This document shows positions 1-7,033 of a stretch of 14,508 bases of DNA, in pieces. The notes beneath the pieces were generated by a model that was not told where the DNA came from, did not search any database, and worked only from the letters and a program-made list of their open reading frames with translations. Position numbers and translations under genes: made by a program. The stretch's first letter is position 1. Each line of letters opens with the position of its first letter. Source of the stretch: Cacconaster sp045599325 (GTDB lineage: Bacteria; Bacteroidota; Bacteroidia; Bacteroidales; UBA932); assembly GCA_045599325.1 (NCBI GenBank), contig JAZRVT010000009.1:1-14508 (forward strand). Direction: 5' to 3'.

Positions 1-114
1 TACCAGTACACCCTCCTCCACATGGAGGTCGGCGGACAGGATCCATACTACGCAACCAACCACAATCTCCGCGCATTCGCATACCCACAGCTCACAATCG
101 GTGTTCGCTTCTAA
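1..114 (+). CDS. C-terminal end of an outer-membrane beta-barrel protein (partial, possibly SusC/TonB-dependent type)
   Basis: Only the last 37 codons lie in the window; the gene enters from the left edge in frame 1 and stops with TAA at 112-114. The visible tail ends in AYPQLTIGVRF, alternating polar and hydrophobic residues with a terminal phenylalanine. That is the usual signature of the last strand of a Gram-negative outer-membrane barrel, recognised by the BAM assembly machinery. The YPQ-x-TIG-x-RF pattern resembles SusC/RagA-type receptors, but the fragment is too short to be sure, and another barrel family is possible. The same 141 bp, including the stop and 27 bp beyond it, recurs in inverted orientation at the right edge. 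A strong terminator follows. Confidence 0.6.
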   Translation, partial: YQYTLLHMEVGGQDPYYATNHNLRAFAYPQLTIGVRF

Positions 115-141
115 TCTGTTAACAGACAGTAACAATAAAAA
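1..141 (+). repeat. Left copy of exact 141-bp terminal inverted repeat
   Basis: Bases 1-141 equal the reverse complement of 14368-14508 without a mismatch. The repeat covers the outer-membrane protein 3' end, its stop codon, a 10-bp palindrome (CTGTTAACAG, 116-125) and part of an A-run. Identity stops at base 142, just before the terminator stem, and the two terminators are unrelated in sequence. The true repeat probably extends beyond the window. Confidence 0.95.
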
Positions 142-175
142 AAAGGGTCTCAAAACTGAGACCCTTTATTTTTTT
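142..175 (+). terminator. Rho-independent terminator after the outer-membrane protein gene
   Basis: A perfect 11-bp stem (AAAGGGTCTCA at 142-152 with its complement at 157-167) closes on a 4-base AAAC loop and is followed by A and seven Ts. An A-run precedes the stem, so it could also work on the opposite strand. It separates the outer-membrane protein gene from thyA, which starts only 16 bp after the T-run. Confidence 0.9.
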
Positions 176-178
176 GCG

Positions 179-186
179 TATTTTTG
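179..186 (+). promoter_or_regulatory. Possible Bacteroidetes -7 box (TATTTTTG) for thyA
   Basis: TATTTTTG fits the TAnnTTTG -7 consensus of the Bacteroidetes primary sigma factor and ends 5 bp before the thyA ATG. I see no TTTG -33 element at the expected distance. A start site at the usual spacing would give an almost leaderless transcript. This is weak evidence, because T-rich tracts after terminators match easily. Confidence 0.3.
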
Positions 187-191
187 TGTTT

Positions 192-986
192 ATGAAACAA
201 TACCTTGACCTGCTAAGACATATCTCGGAGAACGGCACCTTCAAAGGCGACCGCACCGGCACGGGTACCAAGAGTGTATTCGGCTTTCAAATGCGTTTTG
301 ACCTCTCCGAGGGTTTCCCGCTCCTTACTACCAAGAAGGTTCATCTCAAATCAATTATCCACGAACTTCTCTGGTTCATTGCAGGTGATACTAACATCCG
401 CTACCTCAAGGAGCACGGTGTATCCATATGGGATGAGTGGGCTGACGAGAATGGAGACCTCGGGCCTGTCTATGGTCATCAGTGGCGCAGCTGGCCCGCT
501 CCTGACGGAAGGTCAATTGACCAGCTTTCAGACGTAGTCGAACAGATCAAGCGCAATCCTGACAGCCGCCGACTGATTGTCAGTGCCTGGAATCCAGCAG
601 AGGTGGATAAGATGGCTCTGCCTCCTTGCCACTCCCTGTTCCAGTTCTATGTGGCTGACGGCCGCCTCAGCTGCCAGCTCTATCAGCGCAGCGCGGACAC
701 TTTTCTCGGTGTCCCTTTCAACATTGCTTCGTATGCTCTGCTGACAATGATGGTTGCCCAGACCTGCGGGCTGAAGGCCGGTGATTTCATCCACACCCTT
801 GGAGACGCTCACATCTACACAAACCATTTCGAGCAGGTTGCTCTCCAGCTTTCAAGGGAACCCCGCCCTCTGCCGACAATGAAAATCAATCCTGAACGCA
901 GAAGTATCTTTGACTTTGTGTATGAGGATTTCGAACTTGTAGGATACGATCCGTGGCCTGCAATCAAGGCTCCTGTAGCAGTATAG
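192..986 (+). CDS. thyA: Thymidylate synthase ThyA
   Basis: Cytosolic enzyme that methylates dUMP to dTMP with 5,10-methylene-tetrahydrofolate, releasing dihydrofolate; it supplies all de novo thymidylate. The product from ATG 192 is 264 residues, the same length as E. coli ThyA and alignable nearly end to end. Visible motifs: DRTGTGT (20-26) with the phosphate-binding Arg21, the WDEWADENGDLGPVYG block (80-95), the RR pair (126-127), catalytic Cys146 in LPPCHSLFQFYV, and the C-terminal YDPWPAIKAPVAV that closes on the folate. An upstream in-frame start at 174 would add six residues inside the terminator T-run and is unlikely. It is the first gene of an apparent operon: folA starts 5 bp after its stop. 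Confidence 0.97.
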   Translation: MKQYLDLLRHISENGTFKGDRTGTGTKSVFGFQMRFDLSEGFPLLTTKKVHLKSIIHELLWFIAGDTNIRYLKEHGVSIWDEWADENGDLGPVYGHQWRSWPAPDGRSIDQLSDVVEQIKRNPDSRRLIVSAWNPAEVDKMALPPCHSLFQFYVADGRLSCQLYQRSADTFLGVPFNIASYALLTMMVAQTCGLKAGDFIHTLGDAHIYTNHFEQVALQLSREPRPLPTMKINPERRSIFDFVYEDFELVGYDPWPAIKAPVAV

Positions 987-991
987 ATCAG

Positions 992-1498
992 ATGGACACA
1001 ATCAACCTGATAGCCGCTGCGGCGGACAATATGGCAATCGGCTCCAAGGGGCGGATGCCGTGGCACATCTCCGCTGACTTCAAGTATTTCAAGCGCACGA
1101 CAATGAGCCATACCGTTGTTATGGGATGGCGGACGTGGCTGTCTCTCGGCTGTAAGCCGCTGCCCGGTCGCAGGAACATTGTCATCAGCAGGGAACCGGC
1201 ATCAGAGGCGGACCTGGCGACAGGAGCCGAGTTCCATCCTTCACTTGACGCTGCCCTTGAAGCCGCTTCCGGCGACGGCGAGATCTTCATAATCGGCGGC
1301 GGTGTAATCTACAGCCGCTCCATCGACCGTGCAGACAGGATTTATCTTACCCGCGTCCACACCGTCGTCGAAGATGCAGACACTTTCTTCCCTCAGCTTG
1401 AGGATGGCTCCTGGAATGAGGTTATGCGCAGCATACAGTATTCTGACAGCAAGTCCTGCCTGGACTATGAATTCATTGTCTATGAAAGAAAACGTTAA
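992..1498 (+). CDS. folA: Dihydrofolate reductase
   Basis: NADPH-dependent reduction of dihydrofolate to tetrahydrofolate, the partner step to ThyA. The product is 168 residues, a normal length for chromosomal bacterial DHFR. It shows the NLIAAAADNMAIG N-terminal strand and loop, MPWHISADFKYFKRTT with the substrate-binding acid at Asp29, the cofactor-binding VVMGWRTW and PGRRNIVISR segments, and the IIGGGVIY glycine motif. The basic residue usual in MGRKTW is replaced by Trp (MGWRTW), a small deviation. The start at 992 is chosen because it lies 5 bp after the thyA stop and gives the family N-terminus; an in-frame start at 953 would run back into thyA. The end overlaps the next gene by 17 bp, supporting co-transcription. 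Confidence 0.95.
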   Translation: MDTINLIAAAADNMAIGSKGRMPWHISADFKYFKRTTMSHTVVMGWRTWLSLGCKPLPGRRNIVISREPASEADLATGAEFHPSLDAALEAASGDGEIFIIGGGVIYSRSIDRADRIYLTRVHTVVEDADTFFPQLEDGSWNEVMRSIQYSDSKSCLDYEFIVYERKR

Positions 1499-2837
1499 GA
1501 CACCTCTGAGGGAGTCCTTCGGAAGCTCTTTCGGAGTCCTTATGGCTCTTGCCGGCTCTGCTGTGGGCCTCGGCAATCTTTGGAGATTCCCTTATCTCGT
1601 GGGGGAGAACGGCGGTGCCGCCTTCATCATCATCTATCTCATCTTTGTCTTCGCCATCGGAATGCCGATAATGCTTTCTGAGTTCCTGATCGGGCGCCGC
1701 GGCCAGGCCGCCGCTACAGGTGCTTTCAGAAAACTGGCACCCGGCAGCAAGTGGGGCCTTGTGGGAGCGATGGGTGTCCTCTGCTGCGCAGTCATACTTT
1801 CATTCTATTCCGTCGTAGGAGGGTGGAGCGTGGACTACCTGCTCAAATCCTGCACCCTGGCATTCACAAGGGAGGGAAGCAGCGAGGCTCTCTCCACAAT
1901 GTTCGGAGAATTTGTCTCATCGCCGTTCAAGCCACTGATATTCCATACCATATTCCTTGCTGTCACCGGTTTCATAGTGGTCGCAGGCGTGAAGAAAGGC
2001 ATCGAGAAGTTCTCTAAGATAATGATGCCTGCGCTTTTCTTCATCATTGTCATCATTGCTGTCAGGTCATTGACGCTCAATGGCGCTGAATCAGGCATCA
2101 GGTATCTCTTCAAGCCTGATTTCTCCAAGGTGACCTCCGGGACTCTTGTCGCCGCGCTCGGGCAGGCATTCTTCTCGCTCTCGCTCGGCAGCGGAATGGT
2201 GATCACATACGGTTCCTATGCCCCTAAGGGGGACAGTATGCTCTCCACTTCGGTCAAGACCATTGCCGCTGACACTCTTTTTGCAATCATCGCGGGCTGT
2301 GCCATTATGCCGGCGGTCTTCGCATTCGGCATCGACCCTAGTGCGGGCCCTGGGCTTGTCTTCGTGACACTGCCATATATCTTCAGCCAGATGCCTTTCG
2401 GCGGTGCGATTGCGATACTTTTCTTCGTGACGCTGCTGCTGGCGGCTCTCACCTCCTCCATCTCACTTCTTGAGGTGGTGACCTCATTCGGCATTGAGGA
2501 AATGAAGATGAGCCGCAAGACTGCCACTCTCGTAGCTTTGCTGCTGCTCTGGACTTTCGGCTGTCTCTGCTCCCTTTCGCAGGGCGTTCTGGCAGATGTG
2601 AAGATCTTCGGGATGAATATCTTCGACCTCTTCGACTATGTGTCGGCCAATATCCTGATGCTCTTCGGCGGTCTGATGGTAGTCCTTTTTGTCGGCTGGA
2701 AACTCGGCCGCAAGGTCATCCGTGAGGAACTCACCAACGGCGGCACGCTCAAGATTCCCCGTTGGGTATCTGAGACACTCACTGTCCTTATCCGCTTCAT
2801 CGCCCCCGCCGCAATTCTTGTTATCGCCTTCTGCTAG
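1482..2837 (+). CDS. Sodium-dependent transporter, neurotransmitter:sodium symporter (SNF/NSS) family
   Basis: Inner-membrane Na+-coupled symporter, probably for an amino acid or related small organic molecule; the substrate cannot be read from sequence. The family signature GSAVGLGNLWRFPYLVGENG occupies about residues 25-44 in TM1, which in LeuT-fold members lines the Na+ and substrate sites. Roughly 12 hydrophobic segments follow, including the unwound TM6-like SFGS-type stretch (AFFSLSLGSGMVITYGSY). The product is 451 residues, usual for bacterial members. The start ATG 1482 lies inside the end of folA; ATG 1467 is an alternative adding five residues. The protein ends abruptly within its last hydrophobic segment (AILVIAFC), 11 bp before a palindromic repeat. 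It is the third gene of the thyA-folA operon, with no obvious functional link to folate. Confidence 0.93.
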   Translation: MKENVKTPLRESFGSSFGVLMALAGSAVGLGNLWRFPYLVGENGGAAFIIIYLIFVFAIGMPIMLSEFLIGRRGQAAATGAFRKLAPGSKWGLVGAMGVLCCAVILSFYSVVGGWSVDYLLKSCTLAFTREGSSEALSTMFGEFVSSPFKPLIFHTIFLAVTGFIVVAGVKKGIEKFSKIMMPALFFIIVIIAVRSLTLNGAESGIRYLFKPDFSKVTSGTLVAALGQAFFSLSLGSGMVITYGSYAPKGDSMLSTSVKTIAADTLFAIIAGCAIMPAVFAFGIDPSAGPGLVFVTLPYIFSQMPFGGAIAILFFVTLLLAALTSSISLLEVVTSFGIEEMKMSRKTATLVALLLLWTFGCLCSLSQGVLADVKIFGMNIFDLFDYVSANILMLFGGLMVVLFVGWKLGRKVIREELTNGGTLKIPRWVSETLTVLIRFIAPAAILVIAFC

Positions 2838-2848
2838 CCGACCCGCCG

Positions 2849-2877
2849 GAAGTGCGGAAACAGCAGTTTTGCACTTC
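2849..2877. repeat. Isolated REP-like palindrome (P0), GAAGTGC-N15-GCACTTC
   Basis: The 7-base arms GAAGTGC (2849-2855) and GCACTTC (2871-2877) are exact complements. Inside, AAAC and GTTT can pair around an AGCA loop. The arm sequence, 29-bp length and spacing match the palindromes around the transposase-like gene at 10470-11459. It lies in the 86-bp gap between the convergent symporter and permease genes, with no transposase next to it. A short GGTCC/GGACC inverted repeat (2879-2898) and the palindrome CGCTGCAGCG (2898-2907) follow. Confidence 0.8.
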
Positions 2878-2923
2878 TTGGTCCGCTCCGACAGGACCGC
2901 TGCAGCGTTTTGAGCAGAAAAAA

Positions 2924-4267
2924 TCACCCTCTTATGGCTTCGGCCGGGTCGATGGAGGCGGCGTGGCGGGCGGGGAAGGTGCCGGAGGCGATGCCGAGGA
3001 GGGCTGCGACGGCCAGGCCTGCCGCAATCCGGCCGAAACTCAGCCGGAGGGTCAGCGCCGCAGAGCCCGCCCCGCCCGCCGCTGCTGAAACATCCGGATG
3101 CGCCGCTCCGCTCCAGGCTCCCGTGCAAAGGTTGACAGCAGCGATGCAAAGAACCGCCAGGCAGATGCCTGCGGCGCCGCCAAGGAGCGAGAGCGCCGCC
3201 GATTCACCTACAATCTGGCCGACAATAGTCCGTCTCTTCGCCCCGAGGGCCCTGCGGATGCCGATCTCCCGTTTCCGTTCCTCGACAGAGACATACATTA
3301 TGTTCGCGATTCCGAAGCCTCCGACGAGAAGGGAGAAGAATCCCACTATCCAGCCCAGCCTTTCCAGGAGAAGGAAGATTTCATTCATCTCATTGATGAT
3401 GAAGGAAAGCCTGTTGACGGCGAAGTTGTCCTTCGCCCCCGGCGCGAGCCTCCGGGCCTGCCTCATCAGAATCCTGGCCTCTTCGGCCGGGACTCCCGAG
3501 ACTATGATGCTGTTGCTGACTCCGCCGGCACCAGCAGCAGCGGCCATCGACCTGAAGGGCACAAGGCAGACGTTGTCAACATCTATTGTGTTGACCGATG
3601 CTGTTCCCGACCGCTCGAAAACCCCGATGACTGTGTAGAGCGCCCCTCCGGCCCTGATTTTCATCCCGACAGCAGCGGCTGCGCCCGCGAACTTTCCTCC
3701 ACTGCCGGGGGCGCGGTCCGCACCCTTCTCCTTAAGCAGTGCCCTGCAGCGGTCCGCTCCGATTACGGCCACTGCGCTGCCGTGTCTCAGTTCTGAATCA
3801 GAGAAGCCGCGTCCGGCGGCAACAGCACAGTTCGCCGCCAGCGCCCAGTCGCCGTCAACACCTGTGACCCCTTCGCCACGGCTGCAGAAGGCGATGGCCC
3901 GACCGCCGATGCCAGAGCCGCCAGCACCGCCAGAGCCACCAGCCCCGCCAGCCCCGCCAGAGCCGCTTCCCAGCCTTTCCTCCAGAAATCTGTACTCACG
4001 GAAAGAGACCTGAGGCCGCGAGGCATACTCCCACCATCGGAACAGACCGTCTTCGTTAAGGTCCGGTTCGAGAGGCACCTGCTCGATAAAGAGCGAACCG
4101 GTGCCGAATTCCTCAAAACCTTCTTTCAATGCCGCTTCCAGCGAATCCACAAGAACCAGGACCGCCACGATGGAAAACACCCCGACAGACACCCCAAGCA
4201 GCGACAGGAGTGTACGCAACGGGTCGGCCCTGAACTCCTCCAGGGCCCGTACCATAAACTCTTTCAT
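2924..4267 (-). CDS. ABC transporter permease, MacB/FtsX-like
   Basis: Inner-membrane permease of the type VII (MacB/LolC/FtsX) ABC superfamily, which uses ATP in the cytoplasm for mechanical work on periplasmic substrates such as lipoproteins, peptides or drugs. The 447-residue product has TM1 at about 17-40 (LLSLLGVSVGVFSIVAVLVLV), a large periplasmic MacB_PCD-like domain, then three C-terminal TMs in the FtsX domain. That domain contains the conserved coupling segment EERKREIGIRRALGAKRRTI. It ends in PAEAIRG, typical of the family. Residues 100-122 are almost only Gly, Ser and Ala, and a second Ala/Gly-rich stretch lies before the last TM. No ATPase subunit or adaptor gene is in the window, so its partner must be elsewhere. 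It starts 12 bp after the mutS stop. Confidence 0.9.
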   Translation of the reverse strand: MKEFMVRALEEFRADPLRTLLSLLGVSVGVFSIVAVLVLVDSLEAALKEGFEEFGTGSLFIEQVPLEPDLNEDGLFRWWEYASRPQVSFREYRFLEERLGSGSGGAGGAGGSGGAGGSGIGGRAIAFCSRGEGVTGVDGDWALAANCAVAAGRGFSDSELRHGSAVAVIGADRCRALLKEKGADRAPGSGGKFAGAAAAVGMKIRAGGALYTVIGVFERSGTASVNTIDVDNVCLVPFRSMAAAAGAGGVSNSIIVSGVPAEEARILMRQARRLAPGAKDNFAVNRLSFIINEMNEIFLLLERLGWIVGFFSLLVGGFGIANIMYVSVEERKREIGIRRALGAKRRTIVGQIVGESAALSLLGGAAGICLAVLCIAAVNLCTGAWSGAAHPDVSAAAGGAGSAALTLRLSFGRIAAGLAVAALLGIASGTFPARHAASIDPAEAIRG

Positions 4268-4270
4268 AAA

Positions 4271-4278
4271 ACCTCCCC
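4271..4278 (-). promoter_or_regulatory. Strong Shine-Dalgarno site for the permease gene
   Basis: Read on the minus strand, GGGGAGGT lies four bases before the permease ATG, between it and the mutS stop. This is a near-ideal Shine-Dalgarno sequence. Most other genes here lack one, as is common in Bacteroidetes, so it fixes this start and suggests translation independent of mutS within a shared mRNA. Confidence 0.6.
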
Positions 4279-4279
4279 A

Positions 4280-6961
4280 CTAATCCTTCAGTCCGATCTT
4301 CTTCCTCAGTCCCCTCAAGGTGTCAAATGCCTCAAGAGGGGACATCCTGTTTATGTCAAGTCTTTTAAGTTCTTCTTTGATGTCGAGCAGCAGCGGGTCG
4401 TCGAGCTGATAGAGCGACAGCTGTATGCCGCCGTCCCTTTTCCTGCTGCCTTTTGAAACTGCAGTCCCGCTGGCGCCCGTCTGACTGCCGCCTGCACCAG
4501 GCCGGCTGCCGCACGCTGCACCGCTGACGGCGCTATCTCCGCAGTCGCGTTTGCTTTCAAGGTCCGCAAGTTTAGTTTCAGCCTTGGAGACCACTTCGGC
4601 CGGCATTCCGGCCATCCTGGCCACGTGGATGCCGAAACTGTGGGCCACGCCCCCCGGAAGGAGCTTTCTCAGGAAGATGACCTTCCCGTCGTCTTCCTTC
4701 ACGGCTATATGGTAATTGTGAACACGGGAGTAGAGCCTCTCGAGTTCGTTGAGTTCGTGATAGTGTGTGGCGAAGAGAGTCTTCGGATGCGGCTCCTGGT
4801 GGAGATACTCCACGATGGCCCAGGCGATGGACATTCCATCGAAGGTGCTGGTGCCCCGGCCGATCTCGTCAAGCAGGATGAGCGAGCGTTCCGAGAGATT
4901 GTTCAGGATGGTCGCTGTCTCGAGCATCTCCACCATAAAGGTGGATTCTCCCTGAGATATATTGTCAGATGCTCCGACTCTTGTGAAGATCTTGTCCACA
5001 ATGCCCATTTTCGCCCGTTTTGCGGGCACGAAGCATCCTGTCTGGGCTAGCAGGCATATGAGCGCGGTCTGCCGCAGAAACGCCGATTTTCCGGCCATAT
5101 TCGGACCTGTCAGCACAATGATCTGCTTGGTGCCGTTGTCCATCTGCAGGTCGTTGGCCACATATTCCTGCCCCTCTTCGAGATTCTGCTCGATGACAGG
5201 GTGGCGGCCGGCCGTTATCTCTATTGAGAGACTGTCGTCGATTTCAGGACGGCAGTAGTTGCGTTCTTCGGCCAGCAGGGCGAATCCCGCGAGGATATCC
5301 ATCCTGGCGAGCACCCCGGCATTCTTCTGGATCACTCCCACAGAGGCCTGGATCTGCGCCACCAGGTCCGCATATATGCGGGTCTCGATGGCGAGGATCT
5401 TCTCCTCGGCTCCGAGGATTGTCTCTTCATACTGCTTCAGCTCCGGAGTTATGTAGCGTTCGGCTCCCACGAGAGTCTGCTTCCTGATCCACTCAGGAGG
5501 CACCTTGTCCTTGAATGTATTGCGCACCTCGAGGTAGTAGCCGAAGACATTGTTGTAACTGATCTTCAGCGATGAGATGCCGGTGACCTCCCTCTCCCGC
5601 TGCTGGATTTCGAGGAGTATCTGCTTGCCTTCCCGCAGCACTTTGCGCAGGCCGTCGAGCTCTTCAGAGACCCCGGCAGCGATGACATCGCCTTTGCCGA
5701 GGGCAGAAGCCGCTTCTGCCATTATGGTGCGTGAGATGCTGCCGTAAAGCTCTGTGCAGGCATCCAGCTGCACGGCCAGCGAAACCAGCGCATCGCTGCC
5801 GCTGTCGCCCAGAAGCGCCCTTATATGTTCTGTGCTGCTGAGGGCACGGGCCAGCTGCAGCGCCTCGCGCGGCATAAGCCTTCCAGCCGCTGCCTTGGCG
5901 ACAATCCTCTCGAGGTCGCCGACGCAGGCTATCTCATCGCGGACATTCTCCCTCAGAGTGCTGTCGGCAAGGAATGCGTCTATTGTATCGTATCTTGAAT
6001 TCAGCTGTGCTATGTCCATCAGAGGCATCGAGAGCCACTCCCTGAGCATCCTTGCTCCCATAGGGCAGCTGCAGCGGCACACAGCGTCGAAAAGCGACCG
6101 TCCGCCGTCTCCTCCAGCGGGGGTGAAGACCTCCAGGTTGCGGAAGGTGAAGCGGTCCATCCAGACAAACTCCCCGCGGTCGATGCGGCCGATGGAGCGG
6201 ATATGGCCGATGTCGCTGTGGCAGGTCATCTCAAGATAGAAGAGGATGGCGCCAGCAGCGCTGATGCCGAGAGGCATCTGCTCAATGCCGAATCCCTTCA
6301 GCTGCTCAACCTTGAGCTGGCCGCACAGCTTGCGGCGGGCCGATTCAAGGACGAAAGGCCACTGGTCAAGAGGAGTGATGCAGGCTGCTCCGCCATATTT
6401 TCTGCGGAAGCCCTCCACATAGGACTTCTCCAGCAGTATCTCCTTCGGAGCCATCGTGCCGAGCAGCATATCAGCATATTCAAGCGTGCCCTGGGCCACC
6501 TTGAAAGTTCCCGTGGAGATGTCGAGGAATGCAAGGCCCGCCGAGTTGCCGTCGAACGATACCGCCGCCACGAAATTGTTTTCCGTCGACTTCAGCAGAT
6601 TGTCGTTGTAGGCCACTCCCGGGGTGACGAGTTCGGTCACGCCGCGCTTGACAAGCTTTTTCGTGAGCTTAGGGTCCTCAAGCTGGTCGCAGACAGCTAC
6701 CTTGAGGCCTGCCGAAACGAGTTTCGGGAGATAGTTGTCTATGGCGTGGTAAGGGATGCCGGCAAGTTCAGTATAGTTGCCGCCACCCGCCATCTTGCGC
6801 GTGAGCACTATTCCGAGGATACGGCTCGCCTTGATGGCATCCTCACCGAAGGTCTCATAGAAGTCCCCGACCCGGTACAGCAGCATTGCGTCGGGATACT
6901 GGGCCTTGATTTCGAAGTATTGCTTCAGAAGAGGCGATTCGGTTGTTGTTTTTTCTTTCAC
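4280..6961 (-). CDS. mutS: DNA mismatch repair protein MutS
   Basis: Cytosolic mismatch recognition ATPase that binds mispairs and small loops and recruits MutL. It carries the N-terminal mismatch-binding GDFYETFGEDA with the Phe-x-Glu pair that inserts at the mispair. The Walker A motif GPNMAGKS lies near residue 620, followed by Walker B LILLDEIGRGTSTFDG, the H-loop FATHYHEL, and a C-terminal helix-rich tail after a Gly/Ser-rich linker. Length is about 893 residues, normal for MutS1. There is no ATG near the N-terminus. GTG at 6961 is my choice; TTG at 6970 would add three residues but coincides with a possible -7 box. Downstream the permease follows after 12 bp. Upstream it is divergent from the beta-lactamase-like gene. 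Confidence 0.96.
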   Translation of the reverse strand: MKEKTTTESPLLKQYFEIKAQYPDAMLLYRVGDFYETFGEDAIKASRILGIVLTRKMAGGGNYTELAGIPYHAIDNYLPKLVSAGLKVAVCDQLEDPKLTKKLVKRGVTELVTPGVAYNDNLLKSTENNFVAAVSFDGNSAGLAFLDISTGTFKVAQGTLEYADMLLGTMAPKEILLEKSYVEGFRRKYGGAACITPLDQWPFVLESARRKLCGQLKVEQLKGFGIEQMPLGISAAGAILFYLEMTCHSDIGHIRSIGRIDRGEFVWMDRFTFRNLEVFTPAGGDGGRSLFDAVCRCSCPMGARMLREWLSMPLMDIAQLNSRYDTIDAFLADSTLRENVRDEIACVGDLERIVAKAAAGRLMPREALQLARALSSTEHIRALLGDSGSDALVSLAVQLDACTELYGSISRTIMAEAASALGKGDVIAAGVSEELDGLRKVLREGKQILLEIQQREREVTGISSLKISYNNVFGYYLEVRNTFKDKVPPEWIRKQTLVGAERYITPELKQYEETILGAEEKILAIETRIYADLVAQIQASVGVIQKNAGVLARMDILAGFALLAEERNYCRPEIDDSLSIEITAGRHPVIEQNLEEGQEYVANDLQMDNGTKQIIVLTGPNMAGKSAFLRQTALICLLAQTGCFVPAKRAKMGIVDKIFTRVGASDNISQGESTFMVEMLETATILNNLSERSLILLDEIGRGTSTFDGMSIAWAIVEYLHQEPHPKTLFATHYHELNELERLYSRVHNYHIAVKEDDGKVIFLRKLLPGGVAHSFGIHVARMAGMPAEVVSKAETKLADLESKRDCGDSAVSGAACGSRPGAGGSQTGASGTAVSKGSRKRDGGIQLSLYQLDDPLLLDIKEELKRLDINRMSPLEAFDTLRGLRKKIGLKD

Positions 6962-6967
6962 AGCAAG

Positions 6968-6975
6968 CAAAAATA
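6968..6975 (-). promoter_or_regulatory. Possible -7 box (TATTTTTG) for mutS
   Basis: On the minus strand TATTTTTG matches TAnnTTTG and ends 6 bp before the proposed GTG start, so the transcript would be leaderless or nearly so. A clear -33 TTTG is missing. If real, it rules out the TTG start at 6970. Confidence 0.3.
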
Positions 6976-6998
6976 CCTAAAAAATCGACGCGGATTGT

Positions 6999-7006
6999 TA
7001 TCTTTG
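6999..7006 (+). promoter_or_regulatory. Bacteroidetes -7 box (TATCTTTG) for the beta-lactamase-like/rsmA operon
   Basis: TATCTTTG is a perfect TAnnTTTG match in the short divergent spacer between mutS and the lipoprotein gene, 27 bp before ATG 7034. No convincing -33 TTTG is visible about 20 bp upstream, where the sequence is A-rich. Confidence 0.5.
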
Positions 7007-7033
7007 TAAGAGAAAATGCCAAAACCCTTAATT

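Noticed and set aside
2910..3638. 242-codon plus-strand open frame opposite the permease
   Set aside because: It is a shadow of the permease gene, which has clear family motifs on the other strand; its product is Arg/Pro/Ala-rich without motifs.
6203..7009. 268-codon plus-strand open frame opposite mutS
   Set aside because: It lies antisense to a complete, conserved mutS and shows no recognisable domain.
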